Part shown: positions 52,531-60,620 of the stretch, in pieces
Layout: every line of letters starts with the position of its first letter
Position numbering within the stretch: the stretch's first letter is position 1
NCBI RefSeq assembly: GCF_018283675.1
Contig: NZ_JAGVRK010000001.1
Span: 3,782,001 to 3,846,000, forward strand
Length of the DNA: 64,000 nucleotides
Origin: Metabacillus flavus
Lineage (GTDB): Bacteria > Bacillota > Bacilli > Bacillales > Bacillaceae
Direction of reading: 5' to 3'
Translations under genes and position numbers: made by a program
Notes under the pieces: model-generated
The model's database searches: none
Told to the model about the DNA's origin: nothing
Seen by the model: the letters and a program-made list of their open reading frames with translations, nothing else

Positions 52531-52917
52531 TTATTTACCTTCATGTTCTCCATGTTCACCATGAGAAGGCGGGTTTTTCTGATGTTCTGAGTGACCGCCA
52601 TGCGATCCCATTACCCAAACTGTTCCAGCTACGATTACAATCGCAATGAATGCTGCAAACACAGTATTGAGGGTTTGAATCCATCCGCTGCTGCTCTCTG
52701 TCATATGCATGAACATAAGCAGCTGAAGTGCAGCCTGGAAGAAAGCAAAGACGAAAATGATGATCAGGATAGTGGTATCAGAGAATCCTGATGCTAAGCC
52801 TACCCATAGAGCGAGCAATGTTAAAACGATGGATAATGCAAAACCAATGACATTGCTCCATGGGAATTTATCATGAGATGAATGTGTGTTATGAGATGTT
52901 TGAGTATTTCCAGCCAT
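52531..52917 (-). CDS. qoxD: cytochrome aa3 quinol oxidase subunit IV
   Basis: 128-aa, three-helix protein of the cytochrome oxidase subunit IV family (FPWSNVIGFALSIVLTLLAL, FFQAALQLLMFMHMTESSSG). The C-terminal tail is His-rich (GGHSEHQ, GEHGEHEGK). Last gene of the operon; its start directly follows the qoxC stop (2 bp). Confidence 0.95.
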   Translation of the reverse strand: MAGNTQTSHNTHSSHDKFPWSNVIGFALSIVLTLLALWVGLASGFSDTTILIIIFVFAFFQAALQLLMFMHMTESSSGWIQTLNTVFAAFIAIVIVAGTVWVMGSHGGHSEHQKNPPSHGEHGEHEGK

Positions 52918-52918
52918 A

Positions 52919-53533
52919 TTACAACACCATCCCCATCAAATAGACTCCAGTGAAAATGAAAATCCAGACGACGTCAAGGAAATGCCAGTAAAGACTTGAG
53001 ATAAAAAGCTTGGTAGCAGTTTGTGGTGTTAAACCGCGCTTTTTAACCTGGATTAGGATTAAGGAAATCCATGCGATACCGATGGATACGTGAAGTCCGT
53101 GTGTCCCTGCAAGAACAAAGAATGCGGACCAGAAAGCACTTGTCTGGAGCGTAGCGCCTTCATGTACATACTCAACGAACTCAAATACTTCGTAGCCAAC
53201 AAAGCCGGCGCCGAGAAGAAGGGTAATAATCGTCCAAATGAATACACCCTTCATGTTGTGGCGGCGCAGCTCATGAATGGCAATACCGCTTGTAAAACTG
53301 CTTATCAAAAGCAGGAATGTCATAATCAATACGCCTTCTACTTTGAACATATCCCCAGGAAGCGGACCATCTGCAGTTTGGTTAAATAATGCGAAATACG
53401 TTGCAAAAAGTGTAGAGAACAACGCAATTTCCGCTCCAAGGAAAATCCAGAAGCCTACAATATTCAATCTGCCTATTTCAGATTGATATTCCAGCGGCGT
53501 GTTTGAACCATCATGTGTGTGTGAATGTCCCAA
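52919..53533 (-). CDS. qoxC: cytochrome aa3 quinol oxidase subunit III
   Basis: 204-aa protein with five membrane helices, GFWIFLGAEIALFSTLFATY and VLAGTHGLHVSIGIAW being typical of subunit III. A His-rich N-terminus (MGHSHTHDGS) precedes the first helix. It is 14 bp from qoxB. Confidence 0.96.
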   Translation of the reverse strand: MGHSHTHDGSNTPLEYQSEIGRLNIVGFWIFLGAEIALFSTLFATYFALFNQTADGPLPGDMFKVEGVLIMTFLLLISSFTSGIAIHELRRHNMKGVFIWTIITLLLGAGFVGYEVFEFVEYVHEGATLQTSAFWSAFFVLAGTHGLHVSIGIAWISLILIQVKKRGLTPQTATKLFISSLYWHFLDVVWIFIFTGVYLMGMVL

Positions 53534-53547
53534 ATTTCACGCCTCCT

Positions 53548-55500
53548 TTAAACGGTTGCCCGTTTTTCAGTTTCTTGTATTTCTTCTACGCTGACATAGT
53601 AGCCATCGTCAATTTCAAGCGAGCGAAGGATCATTGTTGCAAATACACCGACTAATCCGATAATCGCCATCCACCATAGGGAGAAGACCATACCGAATCC
53701 TGCGATACCGAAAGCTACTGACATAATAAGCGGTCTGCCGGAATAGTTCGGCATGTGAATCGGTTTATATTCAACTGCTTCGCGTTTGCCAGTCGTTTTA
53801 TTTCTTTGTTTCATTCTCCACCATTCATCCATGCCAGTTACTTCAGGGATAACAGCGAAGTTGTAGTGCGGCGGAATTGCTGTAGATGTCGCCCACTCAA
53901 GTGTACGGCCATCCCATGCATCTCCTGTTTGCTCTCTTTCCGCAAAACGGAAGCTGTAATAGATGTTGTAAACAAGAACCATAAATCCAACAGCCATACC
54001 AAGTGCTCCGATTGAAGCAACAATGTTCAGATCCTGCCAGCCGTCTGCTGCATCGTATGTGTTAACACGGCGCGGCATACCGTCAAGACCTAAGAAGAAC
54101 ATTGGGAAGAAACAAACGTTAAATCCAATGTTAAAGAACCAGAAGCTCCAGCGGCCGATTCTTTCGTTCAGTTTGTGGCCGAACATTTTTGGATACCAGT
54201 AGTAAAGACCAGCGAAACACGCATAAACTGTTCCGGCAATCAATACGTAGTGGAAGTGAGCAACAAGGAAGTACGTATTATGGTATTGATAGTCAGCTGC
54301 TGCCATTGCTAGCATAACCCCTGTAACTCCCCCGATTACGAATGTCGGGATGAAAGCAAGAGACCAAAGCATTGCAACAGTGAATTTAATTCTTCCTTTG
54401 TAAAGCGTAAACAGCCAGTTAAATATTTTTACACCTGTAGGAATGGCAATTGCCATGGTTGTGATTGAGAATACAGAGTTAACTCCAGCGCTTGAACCCA
54501 TTGTAAAGAAGTGATGCACCCATACAAGGAAGCTCAAACCGGAAATAACAACGATTGCGGCAACCATCGCTTTATATCCGAACAGTGCTTTTCGTGCAAA
54601 TGTAGCAATGATTTCCGAGAAGATACCGAAAGCCGGAAGGATAACGATATATACCTCAGGATGTCCCCAAATCCAGAAAAGGTTCGCCCACAGCATCGGC
54701 ATACCGCCGTCTGCAAGAGTAAAGAAGTGGGAACCGAACAAGCGGTCAAATGTCATAAGTGCAAGTGCTACAGTCAATACAGGGAAAGCGAACACAATGA
54801 TCAGACATGTGATAAGAGCAGTCCATGTAAACATAGGCATACGCATAAGCGTCATACCTTTTGCACGCATTTTCAAGATCGTAACCATGAAGTTAATACC
54901 CGTCATCAAAGTACCGATACCTGCTACTTGAAGACCAAGCAAATAATAGTTCTGCCCTGGTCCAGGAGAGCTTTCAACACCGGCAAGAGGCATGTAAGCT
55001 GTCCAGCCTGCTGATGGAGAACCCCCGAATACAAATGAAATATTAAAGAGCATCGCTCCGACGAAAAATGTCCAAAAGCTCAATGAGTTCAAATAAGGAT
55101 AAGCAACGTCGCGTGCACCGATTTGAAGAGGAACGACAACGTTGATCAGTCCAATCAGGAACGGCATCGCCATGAAGATAATCATGATCGTTCCATGTGT
55201 CGTGAATATTTCATTGTAATGCTGAGAGTTCAGGAACTCTGCATTATTTACCGTGAGCTGAGCACGCATAAGGAGTGCATCGACCCCTCCGCGGAAAAGC
55301 ATCAAAATTGCGGCAATGATATACATAATCCCCAATTTTTTATGGTCAACCGAAGTCAGCCAGTTCGTCCATAGCCATTTCCATTTTTTGAAGTAGGAAA
55401 GGACGAAAATAATTGCAACTGTAGTAAGACCAATAGATACTTGAGCTCCCATAATAAGCGGATCGTCAAGGATCAAATTGTTCTTGATAAATTCAAACAT
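53548..55500 (-). CDS. qoxB: cytochrome aa3 quinol oxidase subunit I
   Basis: 650-aa catalytic subunit, about 14 helices. CuB/haem ligands include the His-Tyr pair in [25 protein letters not shown] and the haem ligands in [14 protein letters not shown]. It reduces oxygen to water with menaquinol electrons and pumps protons. The start at 55500 is in the usual position for QoxB, 16 bp after qoxA. Confidence 0.97.
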   Translation of the reverse strand: MFEFIKNNLILDDPLIMGAQVSIGLTTVAIIFVLSYFKKWKWLWTNWLTSVDHKKLGIMYIIAAILMLFRGGVDALLMRAQLTVNNAEFLNSQHYNEIFTTHGTIMIIFMAMPFLIGLINVVVPLQIGARDVAYPYLNSLSFWTFFVGAMLFNISFVFGGSPSAGWTAYMPLAGVESSPGPGQNYYLLGLQVAGIGTLMTGINFMVTILKMRAKGMTLMRMPMFTWTALITCLIIVFAFPVLTVALALMTFDRLFGSHFFTLADGGMPMLWANLFWIWGHPEVYIVILPAFGIFSEIIATFARKALFGYKAMVAAIVVISGLSFLVWVHHFFTMGSSAGVNSVFSITTMAIAIPTGVKIFNWLFTLYKGRIKFTVAMLWSLAFIPTFVIGGVTGVMLAMAAADYQYHNTYFLVAHFHYVLIAGTVYACFAGLYYWYPKMFGHKLNERIGRWSFWFFNIGFNVCFFPMFFLGLDGMPRRVNTYDAADGWQDLNIVASIGALGMAVGFMVLVYNIYYSFRFAEREQTGDAWDGRTLEWATSTAIPPHYNFAVIPEVTGMDEWWRMKQRNKTTGKREAVEYKPIHMPNYSGRPLIMSVAFGIAGFGMVFSLWWMAIIGLVGVFATMILRSLEIDDGYYVSVEEIQETEKRATV

Positions 55501-55516
55501 TGAATTTCCTCCTTTC

Positions 55517-56470
55517 CTATTTGGAGCCTAATTCTTCCCCGGTATCATTCTTTTCTTTTTCTTCGGTCTTTGAATGATGCTCCTGGTAAGTTACTCCGTA
55601 TTTCTCACGGACTCTGATTGCATATTCAGGGTCCTTCGCGTGATCTACAAATCCTAAGTGAGTTGAAGAGAATGTCATCGGTTTCGCATCACCAGGGAAC
55701 ATTAATTTCTCATACTGCTCCTCTTTCAGTTCAGGAGCACTTTGGCTTTTCTTCACCCAGGCAGCGAAATCTTTCTCTGTTTGGGAGTAGACTTTAAAAC
55801 GCTGTTTTGTAAATCCTTCACCTGTGAAGTTGGCATTGCGTCCTTCGTATACACCAGGCTCATCGGATTGAAGGTAAAGCTTCATTTCCATTTCTGACAT
55901 AGCATATTTCTGTCCGCCTAGCTGAGGAATCCAGAATGATGCCATTGTGTCAGCAGATGTTAAACGGAATTCCAGCGGACGATCCTCAGGAATATAAAGC
56001 TGATTGACTGTCTCAATATCTTCCTCCGGATAACTGAAGATCCACTTCCAGTCTACAGATGTTGCATAAACAACAAGCGGTTTCTTATCCGCGTGTTCAC
56101 TTTCCGGTATTTCTTCCAGGCTGTAGATGGCCTGAACTGTTGGAATGGAAAGTGCGATTACGATAATAATCGGAATAACCGTCCAAACAATCTCAAGAAA
56201 CTTGCTGCCTTCCATTTCAGGCGGCTCATATCCCATGTTTGCAGGGCGCTCGCGGTATTTAAAAATAATAAGAACAAACAAAACGAAGACAACTGCTATG
56301 ATAAACAGCATAAATACGATAGAGAGCATGATCAGGTCTCTTTGCTGCGCGGCAACCGGTCCTTTCGGATCGAGAACGGCCATCTGGCTGCAGCCGCCAA
56401 GCAAAAACACTGACATTAAAGCTCCAAATAAAATGATAGGTTTCAAATATTTACCCAAAAGGTTCACCAT
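55517..56470 (-). CDS. qoxA: cytochrome aa3 quinol oxidase subunit II
   Basis: 317-aa lipoprotein subunit. A signal peptide ends in LLGGCSQ, with the lipid-modified Cys at about residue 27, then two membrane helices and an extracellular cupredoxin domain. The CuA-binding motif of cytochrome c oxidases is absent, as expected for a quinol oxidase. The start [10 protein letters not shown] at 56470 is taken after the GAAGG region; the frame is open 10 codons farther. A C-terminal stretch is charged ([14 protein letters not shown]). First gene of the operon. Confidence 0.96.
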   Translation of the reverse strand: MVNLLGKYLKPIILFGALMSVFLLGGCSQMAVLDPKGPVAAQQRDLIMLSIVFMLFIIAVVFVLFVLIIFKYRERPANMGYEPPEMEGSKFLEIVWTVIPIIIVIALSIPTVQAIYSLEEIPESEHADKKPLVVYATSVDWKWIFSYPEEDIETVNQLYIPEDRPLEFRLTSADTMASFWIPQLGGQKYAMSEMEMKLYLQSDEPGVYEGRNANFTGEGFTKQRFKVYSQTEKDFAAWVKKSQSAPELKEEQYEKLMFPGDAKPMTFSSTHLGFVDHAKDPEYAIRVREKYGVTYQEHHSKTEEKEKNDTGEELGSK

Positions 56471-56857
56471 CCTTCCCAATCCTTCTATAAATAATGACAA
56501 AAAAGTCTATAAGCACAGCAATCACTTAAACTTTTACCCTTATAGTAACAGACCACAAACAAAAATGGCTTTCCAAATTTTAATGTCATCCAGTTTTCAT
56601 ACAAAAGTCACATCTTGTTCAATATTTTTTCACAATATGTTCACACAATTGGATAATTCTAGATTTCGGGGAAAATCCACTCTCTGTATCCAGCTGGAGG
56701 GCAGTAGCAGAAAAGTAAAATTTTATTAAGTGTACATGACGAAATGCAGAATTTACTGGCCGTTAATAAGTGATAAACGCTTTCATTGTTTGCCTGGCTT
56801 ACGTTTGAACATTTTTGTACGGTGGAATATACAGATTATATCAGGGAGGTGGAGATT
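56471..56857. other. qox/small-gene intergenic region
   Basis: 387 AT-rich bp between divergent genes. No good sigma-A promoter for qoxA was found within it. The segment about 56630-56646 (TTCACAATATGTTCACA) resembles two Rex-type half sites but lacks the right spacing. The right-hand part carries a sigma-B-like promoter for the next small gene. Confidence 0.4.
56803..56829 (+). promoter_or_regulatory. candidate sigma-B promoter of the small charged protein
   Basis: GTTTGA (56803-56808), 15 bp, GGAATA (56824-56829). This is near GTTTAA-N13-15-GGGWAW, about 29 bp before the start codon. Confidence 0.4.
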
Positions 56858-57064
56858 TTGTCGAAAGAAAGCACTAAACACCGTAATGAACATCCTGAGC
56901 AAGTACCTACAGATAATGAGAGCATGCACGATAAATTTGAGAGCGAACAAACGGTTGATTCCATTCCTTTGGAAGATTTAAAAAAAGATATGCAGGATGA
57001 GAAAAAGAAGCATAAAACGAAGTCTGATTCAGATTCAGAAGATAAATTCAAAAAGAGAAAATAA
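56858..57064 (+). CDS. small charged hydrophilic protein
   Basis: Not recognised. A 68-aa protein, TTG start behind GGGAGGTGGAG, reading MSKESTKHRNEHPEQVPTDN at first and ending in DSDSEDKFKKRK. It is nearly free of hydrophobic residues and probably disordered. The start and the sigma-B-like promoter suggest a stress protein, but that is inference. A strong hairpin follows. Confidence 0.6.
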   Translation: MSKESTKHRNEHPEQVPTDNESMHDKFESEQTVDSIPLEDLKKDMQDEKKKHKTKSDSDSEDKFKKRK

Positions 57065-57065
57065 G

Positions 57066-57117
57066 AAGAACGGCGTATCTATCCGCTGAGTCATCAGCAG
57101 GTACGCCGTTCTTTTTT
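57066..57117 (+). terminator. terminator of the small charged-protein gene
   Basis: Stem AAGAACGGCGTA/TACGCCGTTCTT around a partly paired loop, followed by TTTTTTG. Confidence 0.85.
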
Positions 57118-57379
57118 GCTGTATCAGCATTTCATAAAAACTATTCCAAGCTTTGTGAAAGGAGCTGTCAAAATACCTCTTAGATCTGTTTCCGTCATAC
57201 CCAAGTTAAAATATAAGAGACTGCGTTCGTTCTAGATATTTTTTAGTAAAAAAGTAATTTTAAACTCATAATAATGTAAAAAAAAGAAGTCGTTTTTTAG
57301 GGCTTCGGTCATATATAACGGTCATTCTTTACCATTAAGACGGTCATATTTCCTTCAAAAAATATTTTTCCAGAAACTC

Positions 57380-57408
57380 TTGCATTGTGCATTTATATTT
57401 CATATAAT
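57380..57408 (+). promoter_or_regulatory. sigma-A promoter of the PTS-EEP operon
   Basis: TTGCAT (57380-57385), exactly 17 bp, TATAAT (57403-57408). Transcription would start near 57415, giving a 120-bp leader. Confidence 0.75.
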
Positions 57409-57413
57409 CAGAA

Positions 57414-57427
57414 TGCAAACGGTTGCA
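57414..57427. promoter_or_regulatory. LacI/CcpA-type operator at the PTS transcription start
   Basis: TGCAAACGGTTGCA is a palindrome with perfect 5-bp arms (TGCAA/TTGCA), lying on the +1 region right after the -10. It resembles MalR/CcpA-type sites of the TGCAAACG class. A LacI-family regulator for this operon is not in the window. Confidence 0.6.
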
Positions 57428-57536
57428 CTTTATGTTGCATATTATTTTTTACTTTATTAGTAAAATGTATTCGGTTTCAGCCATGCATTTTTATTTACTT
57501 ATCAATGTAAGCCCATACACAGAGGAGGAGCAAGTC

Positions 57537-59174
57537 ATGAAAAGTTTATTTTCATTTGATTTCTGGCAAAAGTTCGGTAAAGCACTTATGGTAGTGGTTG
57601 CCGTTATGCCTGCTGCCGGAATCATGATTTCTTTAGGGAAATTAGTAGCGATGATGGGAGGGGACGTCACCCTTGTCATGACCATCGCACGAGTAATGGA
57701 GGATATCGGATGGGCGATCATCACGAACCTTCACATTTTATTTGCAGTAGCCATTGGGGGATCCTGGGCTAAAGAACGTGCCGGCGGTGCCTTTGCTGCC
57801 CTAATCGCATTCGTTCTAATTAACCGGATCACTGGTGCGATCTTCGGAGTAAACGCTGCCATGTTCGATGATCCGAACGCAGTAGTAAACTCATTGTTTG
57901 GACAAGATCTTCTTGTAAAAGATTATTTCACATCAGTACTTGGGGCTCCGGCCCTTAACATGGGAGTTTTCGTTGGAATCATTTCCGGTTTCCTCGGAGC
58001 GAACCTGTTCAATAAATATTACAACTACAGTAAATTGCCTGATGCTCTTGCTTTCTTCAACGGAAAACGTTTTGTACCGTTCGCTGTTATTGGCGGATCT
58101 GTCATTACTGCAATCGTCCTGTCTCTTGTATGGCCTTTCGTCCAAGGTTTGCTGAATGACTTCGGTAAATGGATTGCGTCTTCTAAAGATACTGCACCAA
58201 TCATTGCACCATTCATCTTTGGGACACTTGAGCGTCTGCTCCTTCCTTTCGGATTGCACCACATGCTGACGGTTCCGATGAACTATACTGCTCTTGGCGG
58301 AACGTACACCGTTCTGACTGGATCAAGCGCAGGAACAGTCGTTTCCGGTCAAGATCCGCTATGGCTTGCTTGGATTGCTGACTTGAACAACTACCTGGCT
58401 GCAGGAAACCAGGCTGGATACGAAAAACTATTGAACGACGTTCACCCTGCCCGCTTTAAAGTAGGACAAATGATTCTTTCAACTGCTTCTTTGATCGGTA
58501 TCGCTTATGCCATGTACCGCAATGTTGATAAAGACAAACGCAAAAAGTACAAATCCATGTTCTTTTCTGCCGGTCTTGCAGTATTCCTTACTGGGGTTAC
58601 AGAACCGATTGAATTCATGTTCATGTTTGCTGCACCGCTTTTGTATATTGTTTATGCCATTACTACAGGACTTGCATTTGCCCTTGCTGATATCATTAAC
58701 CTGCGCGTCCACTCATTCGGATTCATTGAGCTGTTAACTCGCACCCCGATGATCTTCAAAGCTGGACTGTGGATGGATTTCGTAAACTTCCTTATTGCAT
58801 GTGCTGTGTTCTTCGGACTGAACTTCGGAGTGGCGCATTTCCTAATCAAACGCTTCAACTTCCCAACACCGGGACGCAATGGAAACTACATTGACAACGA
58901 AGATGGCGAAAAAACAGGCGGAGCTGTTCAAGAAGGTTCTCTCGCACCTGCTATCATTGAACTTCTTGGTGGAAGATCCAATATTACAGATGTAGATGCC
59001 TGCATGACACGCCTTCGTGTAACAGTAAAAGATTCTTCCCTTGTAGCAGGCGAACCTAAATGGAAAGAACAAGGCGCACTTGGCCTGATCGTTAAAGACA
59101 AAGGCGTACAAGCCATCTACGGACCAAAAGCAGACGTTATTAAATCTGATATCCAGGATTTACTGGGAGCATAA
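57537..59174 (+). CDS. PTS glucose/maltose-family EIICB permease
   Basis: 545-aa sugar PTS permease: an EIIC domain of ten or so helices (MPAAGIMISLG, AVAIGGSWAKERAGGAF, GLHHMLTVPMNYT, TEPIEFMFMFAAP) and a C-terminal EIIB domain with phospho-Cys489 in VDACMTRLRV. No EIIA domain is present. Similar proteins (MalT/PtsG-type) carry maltose or glucose; the substrate here is not certain. The ATG at 57537 follows GAGGAGG. It is translationally adjacent to the EEP gene (1 bp). Confidence 0.88.
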   Translation: MKSLFSFDFWQKFGKALMVVVAVMPAAGIMISLGKLVAMMGGDVTLVMTIARVMEDIGWAIITNLHILFAVAIGGSWAKERAGGAFAALIAFVLINRITGAIFGVNAAMFDDPNAVVNSLFGQDLLVKDYFTSVLGAPALNMGVFVGIISGFLGANLFNKYYNYSKLPDALAFFNGKRFVPFAVIGGSVITAIVLSLVWPFVQGLLNDFGKWIASSKDTAPIIAPFIFGTLERLLLPFGLHHMLTVPMNYTALGGTYTVLTGSSAGTVVSGQDPLWLAWIADLNNYLAAGNQAGYEKLLNDVHPARFKVGQMILSTASLIGIAYAMYRNVDKDKRKKYKSMFFSAGLAVFLTGVTEPIEFMFMFAAPLLYIVYAITTGLAFALADIINLRVHSFGFIELLTRTPMIFKAGLWMDFVNFLIACAVFFGLNFGVAHFLIKRFNFPTPGRNGNYIDNEDGEKTGGAVQEGSLAPAIIELLGGRSNITDVDACMTRLRVTVKDSSLVAGEPKWKEQGALGLIVKDKGVQAIYGPKADVIKSDIQDLLGA

Positions 59175-59175
59175 T

Positions 59176-59973
59176 ATGAAATTGCTGACTCTTAACTGCC
59201 ATGCCTGGATCGAAGAGAACCAAATGGAAAAGATAAGAACTCTAGCGAAAACAATCGCCGAGAAAGACTATGACGTCATTGCACTCCAGGAAGTGAATCA
59301 GTCTATAAATGAAGAAACGGCATATGGCCTTGTTAAAAAAGACAATTATGCCGTTGTTCTTCTCGCTGAGCTAAACAAGCTCGGCATTCAAGGCTATGAA
59401 CTTCAATGGGGCCAATCACACATCGGCTACGATATTTATGAGGAAGGGTCGGCCATCTTGTCGAAATTCCCCATCAGGGAAACTCATTCCTTCCTTATAA
59501 CAAACAGTACAGACACTGCCTATTGGAAAACCAGACGGATTGTCGGCGTAACGGTTGAAGCTGAAAATGAACTGGTTTCCTTTTACTCCTGCCACCTCGG
59601 CTGGTGGGACGATGCAGAAGAACCCTTCAAAGAGCAAGCAGTTTCACTGCTCCGCCAGGTTCATAAAGAACACCGCTTCTTCCTGATGGGCGACTTCAAT
59701 AATAACGCACACATCCGCGGTGAAGGCTATGACTATTTAAAAAGCCAGGGCCTCCTGGATACGTATGAACTCGCTGAACAAAAAGACAGCGGCATAACCG
59801 TTCCAGGCAAAATAGCCGGATGGGAAGAAAATGAAAACCCGCTTCGAATCGATTTGATTTTAACCAATCAGCCGCTCAGGGTAATGAGTTCTGCCGTGAT
59901 CTTTAACGGGGTGAATAAGGCTATGGTGTCGGATCATTTTGGGGTGGAGATAGAGATTCTTGATTTAATATAG
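59176..59973 (+). CDS. endonuclease/exonuclease/phosphatase family hydrolase
   Basis: 265-aa EEP-fold enzyme: MKLLTLNCHAWIEENQ (LNxH), VIALQEVNQS (metal Glu), FLMGDFNNNAH (GDFN) and MVSDHFGVEIEIL (SDH). All catalytic motifs are present. Starts 1 bp after the PTS stop, so the two are coupled. In other Firmicutes a PTS permease and an EEP protein stand together; the substrate is not known, perhaps a sugar phosphodiester (inference). Confidence 0.9.
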   Translation: MKLLTLNCHAWIEENQMEKIRTLAKTIAEKDYDVIALQEVNQSINEETAYGLVKKDNYAVVLLAELNKLGIQGYELQWGQSHIGYDIYEEGSAILSKFPIRETHSFLITNSTDTAYWKTRRIVGVTVEAENELVSFYSCHLGWWDDAEEPFKEQAVSLLRQVHKEHRFFLMGDFNNNAHIRGEGYDYLKSQGLLDTYELAEQKDSGITVPGKIAGWEENENPLRIDLILTNQPLRVMSSAVIFNGVNKAMVSDHFGVEIEILDLI

Positions 59974-59976
59974 AAG

Positions 59977-60015
59977 GAAAGCGGTCTGCAGAATGTTCTG
60001 CGGGCCGCTTTTTTA
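59977..60015 (+). terminator. PTS-EEP operon terminator
   Basis: Stem AAAGCGG/CCGCTTT with an internal GCAGAA/TTCTGC stem, followed by TTTT. Confidence 0.85.
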
Positions 60016-60052
60016 TGGGTAAGGGGGGTGCTGGTGCTGGTGCAGCTGCAGT

Positions 60053-60545
60053 TTGCCTGGCATTGCACGTTCTTCCCATTTTGCCTGGCATCGCACTCCT
60101 TTTACACCTTTGCCCGGCATTCTTCCCTGGCATTGCACGTTCTTCCCATTTTGCCTGGCATTCTTGCCTGGCATCGCACTCCTTTTTCATCTTGCCTGGC
60201 ATTCTTGCCTGGCATTGCACGTTCTTCCCATTTTGCCTGGCATTCTTGCCTGGCATCGCACTCCTTTTTCATCTTGCCTGGCATTCTTGCCTGGCATCGC
60301 ACGTTCTTCCCATTTTGCCTGGCATTCTTGCCTGGCATCGCACTCCTTTTTCATCTTGCCTGGCATTCTTCCCTGGCATTGCACGTTCTTCCCATTTTGC
60401 CTGGCATTCTTGCCTGGCATCGCACTCCTTTTTCATCTTGCCTGGCATTCTTGCCTGGCATCGCACGTTCTTCCCATTTTGCCTGGCATTCTTGCCTGGC
60501 ATCGCACTCCTTTTTCATCTTGCCTGGCATTCTTGCCTGGCATCA
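60053..60545. repeat. 41-bp tandem array B (TTGCCTGGCAT core), 82-bp higher-order unit
   Basis: About twelve 41-bp units with the same core as the 46.4-kb array: two TGCCTGGCA near-palindromes, TTCT between them, then GCAC. Linkers alternate between GTTCTTCCCATTT and TCCTTTTTCATCT types, giving an 82-bp super-unit. The array is stop-free in several frames over hundreds of codons because 41 is not divisible by 3. It lies between the convergent EEP and RND genes. Confidence 0.85.
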
Positions 60546-60572
60546 CAACAACAAACACAGTCACCACCAACC

Positions 60573-60608
60573 AAAAAAACCGGCCTCCCAACAGGAAGAC
60601 CGGTTTTT
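60573..60608 (-). terminator. RND pump terminator
   Basis: Minus-strand stem AAAACCGG/CCGGTTTT around TCTTCCTGTTGGGAGG with a T run, right after the RND stop codon. Confidence 0.75.
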
Positions 60609-60620
60609 CCATTTATTCTT

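Noticed and set aside
56630-56646. Rex redox operator before qoxA
   Set aside because: TTCACA half sites are in direct, not inverted, order and with wrong spacing.
60053-60545. CRISPR-like array of regular repeats
   Set aside because: The spacer-like segments are only 12-14 bp and are themselves repeated in two types; no cas genes are nearby. It is a tandem array.
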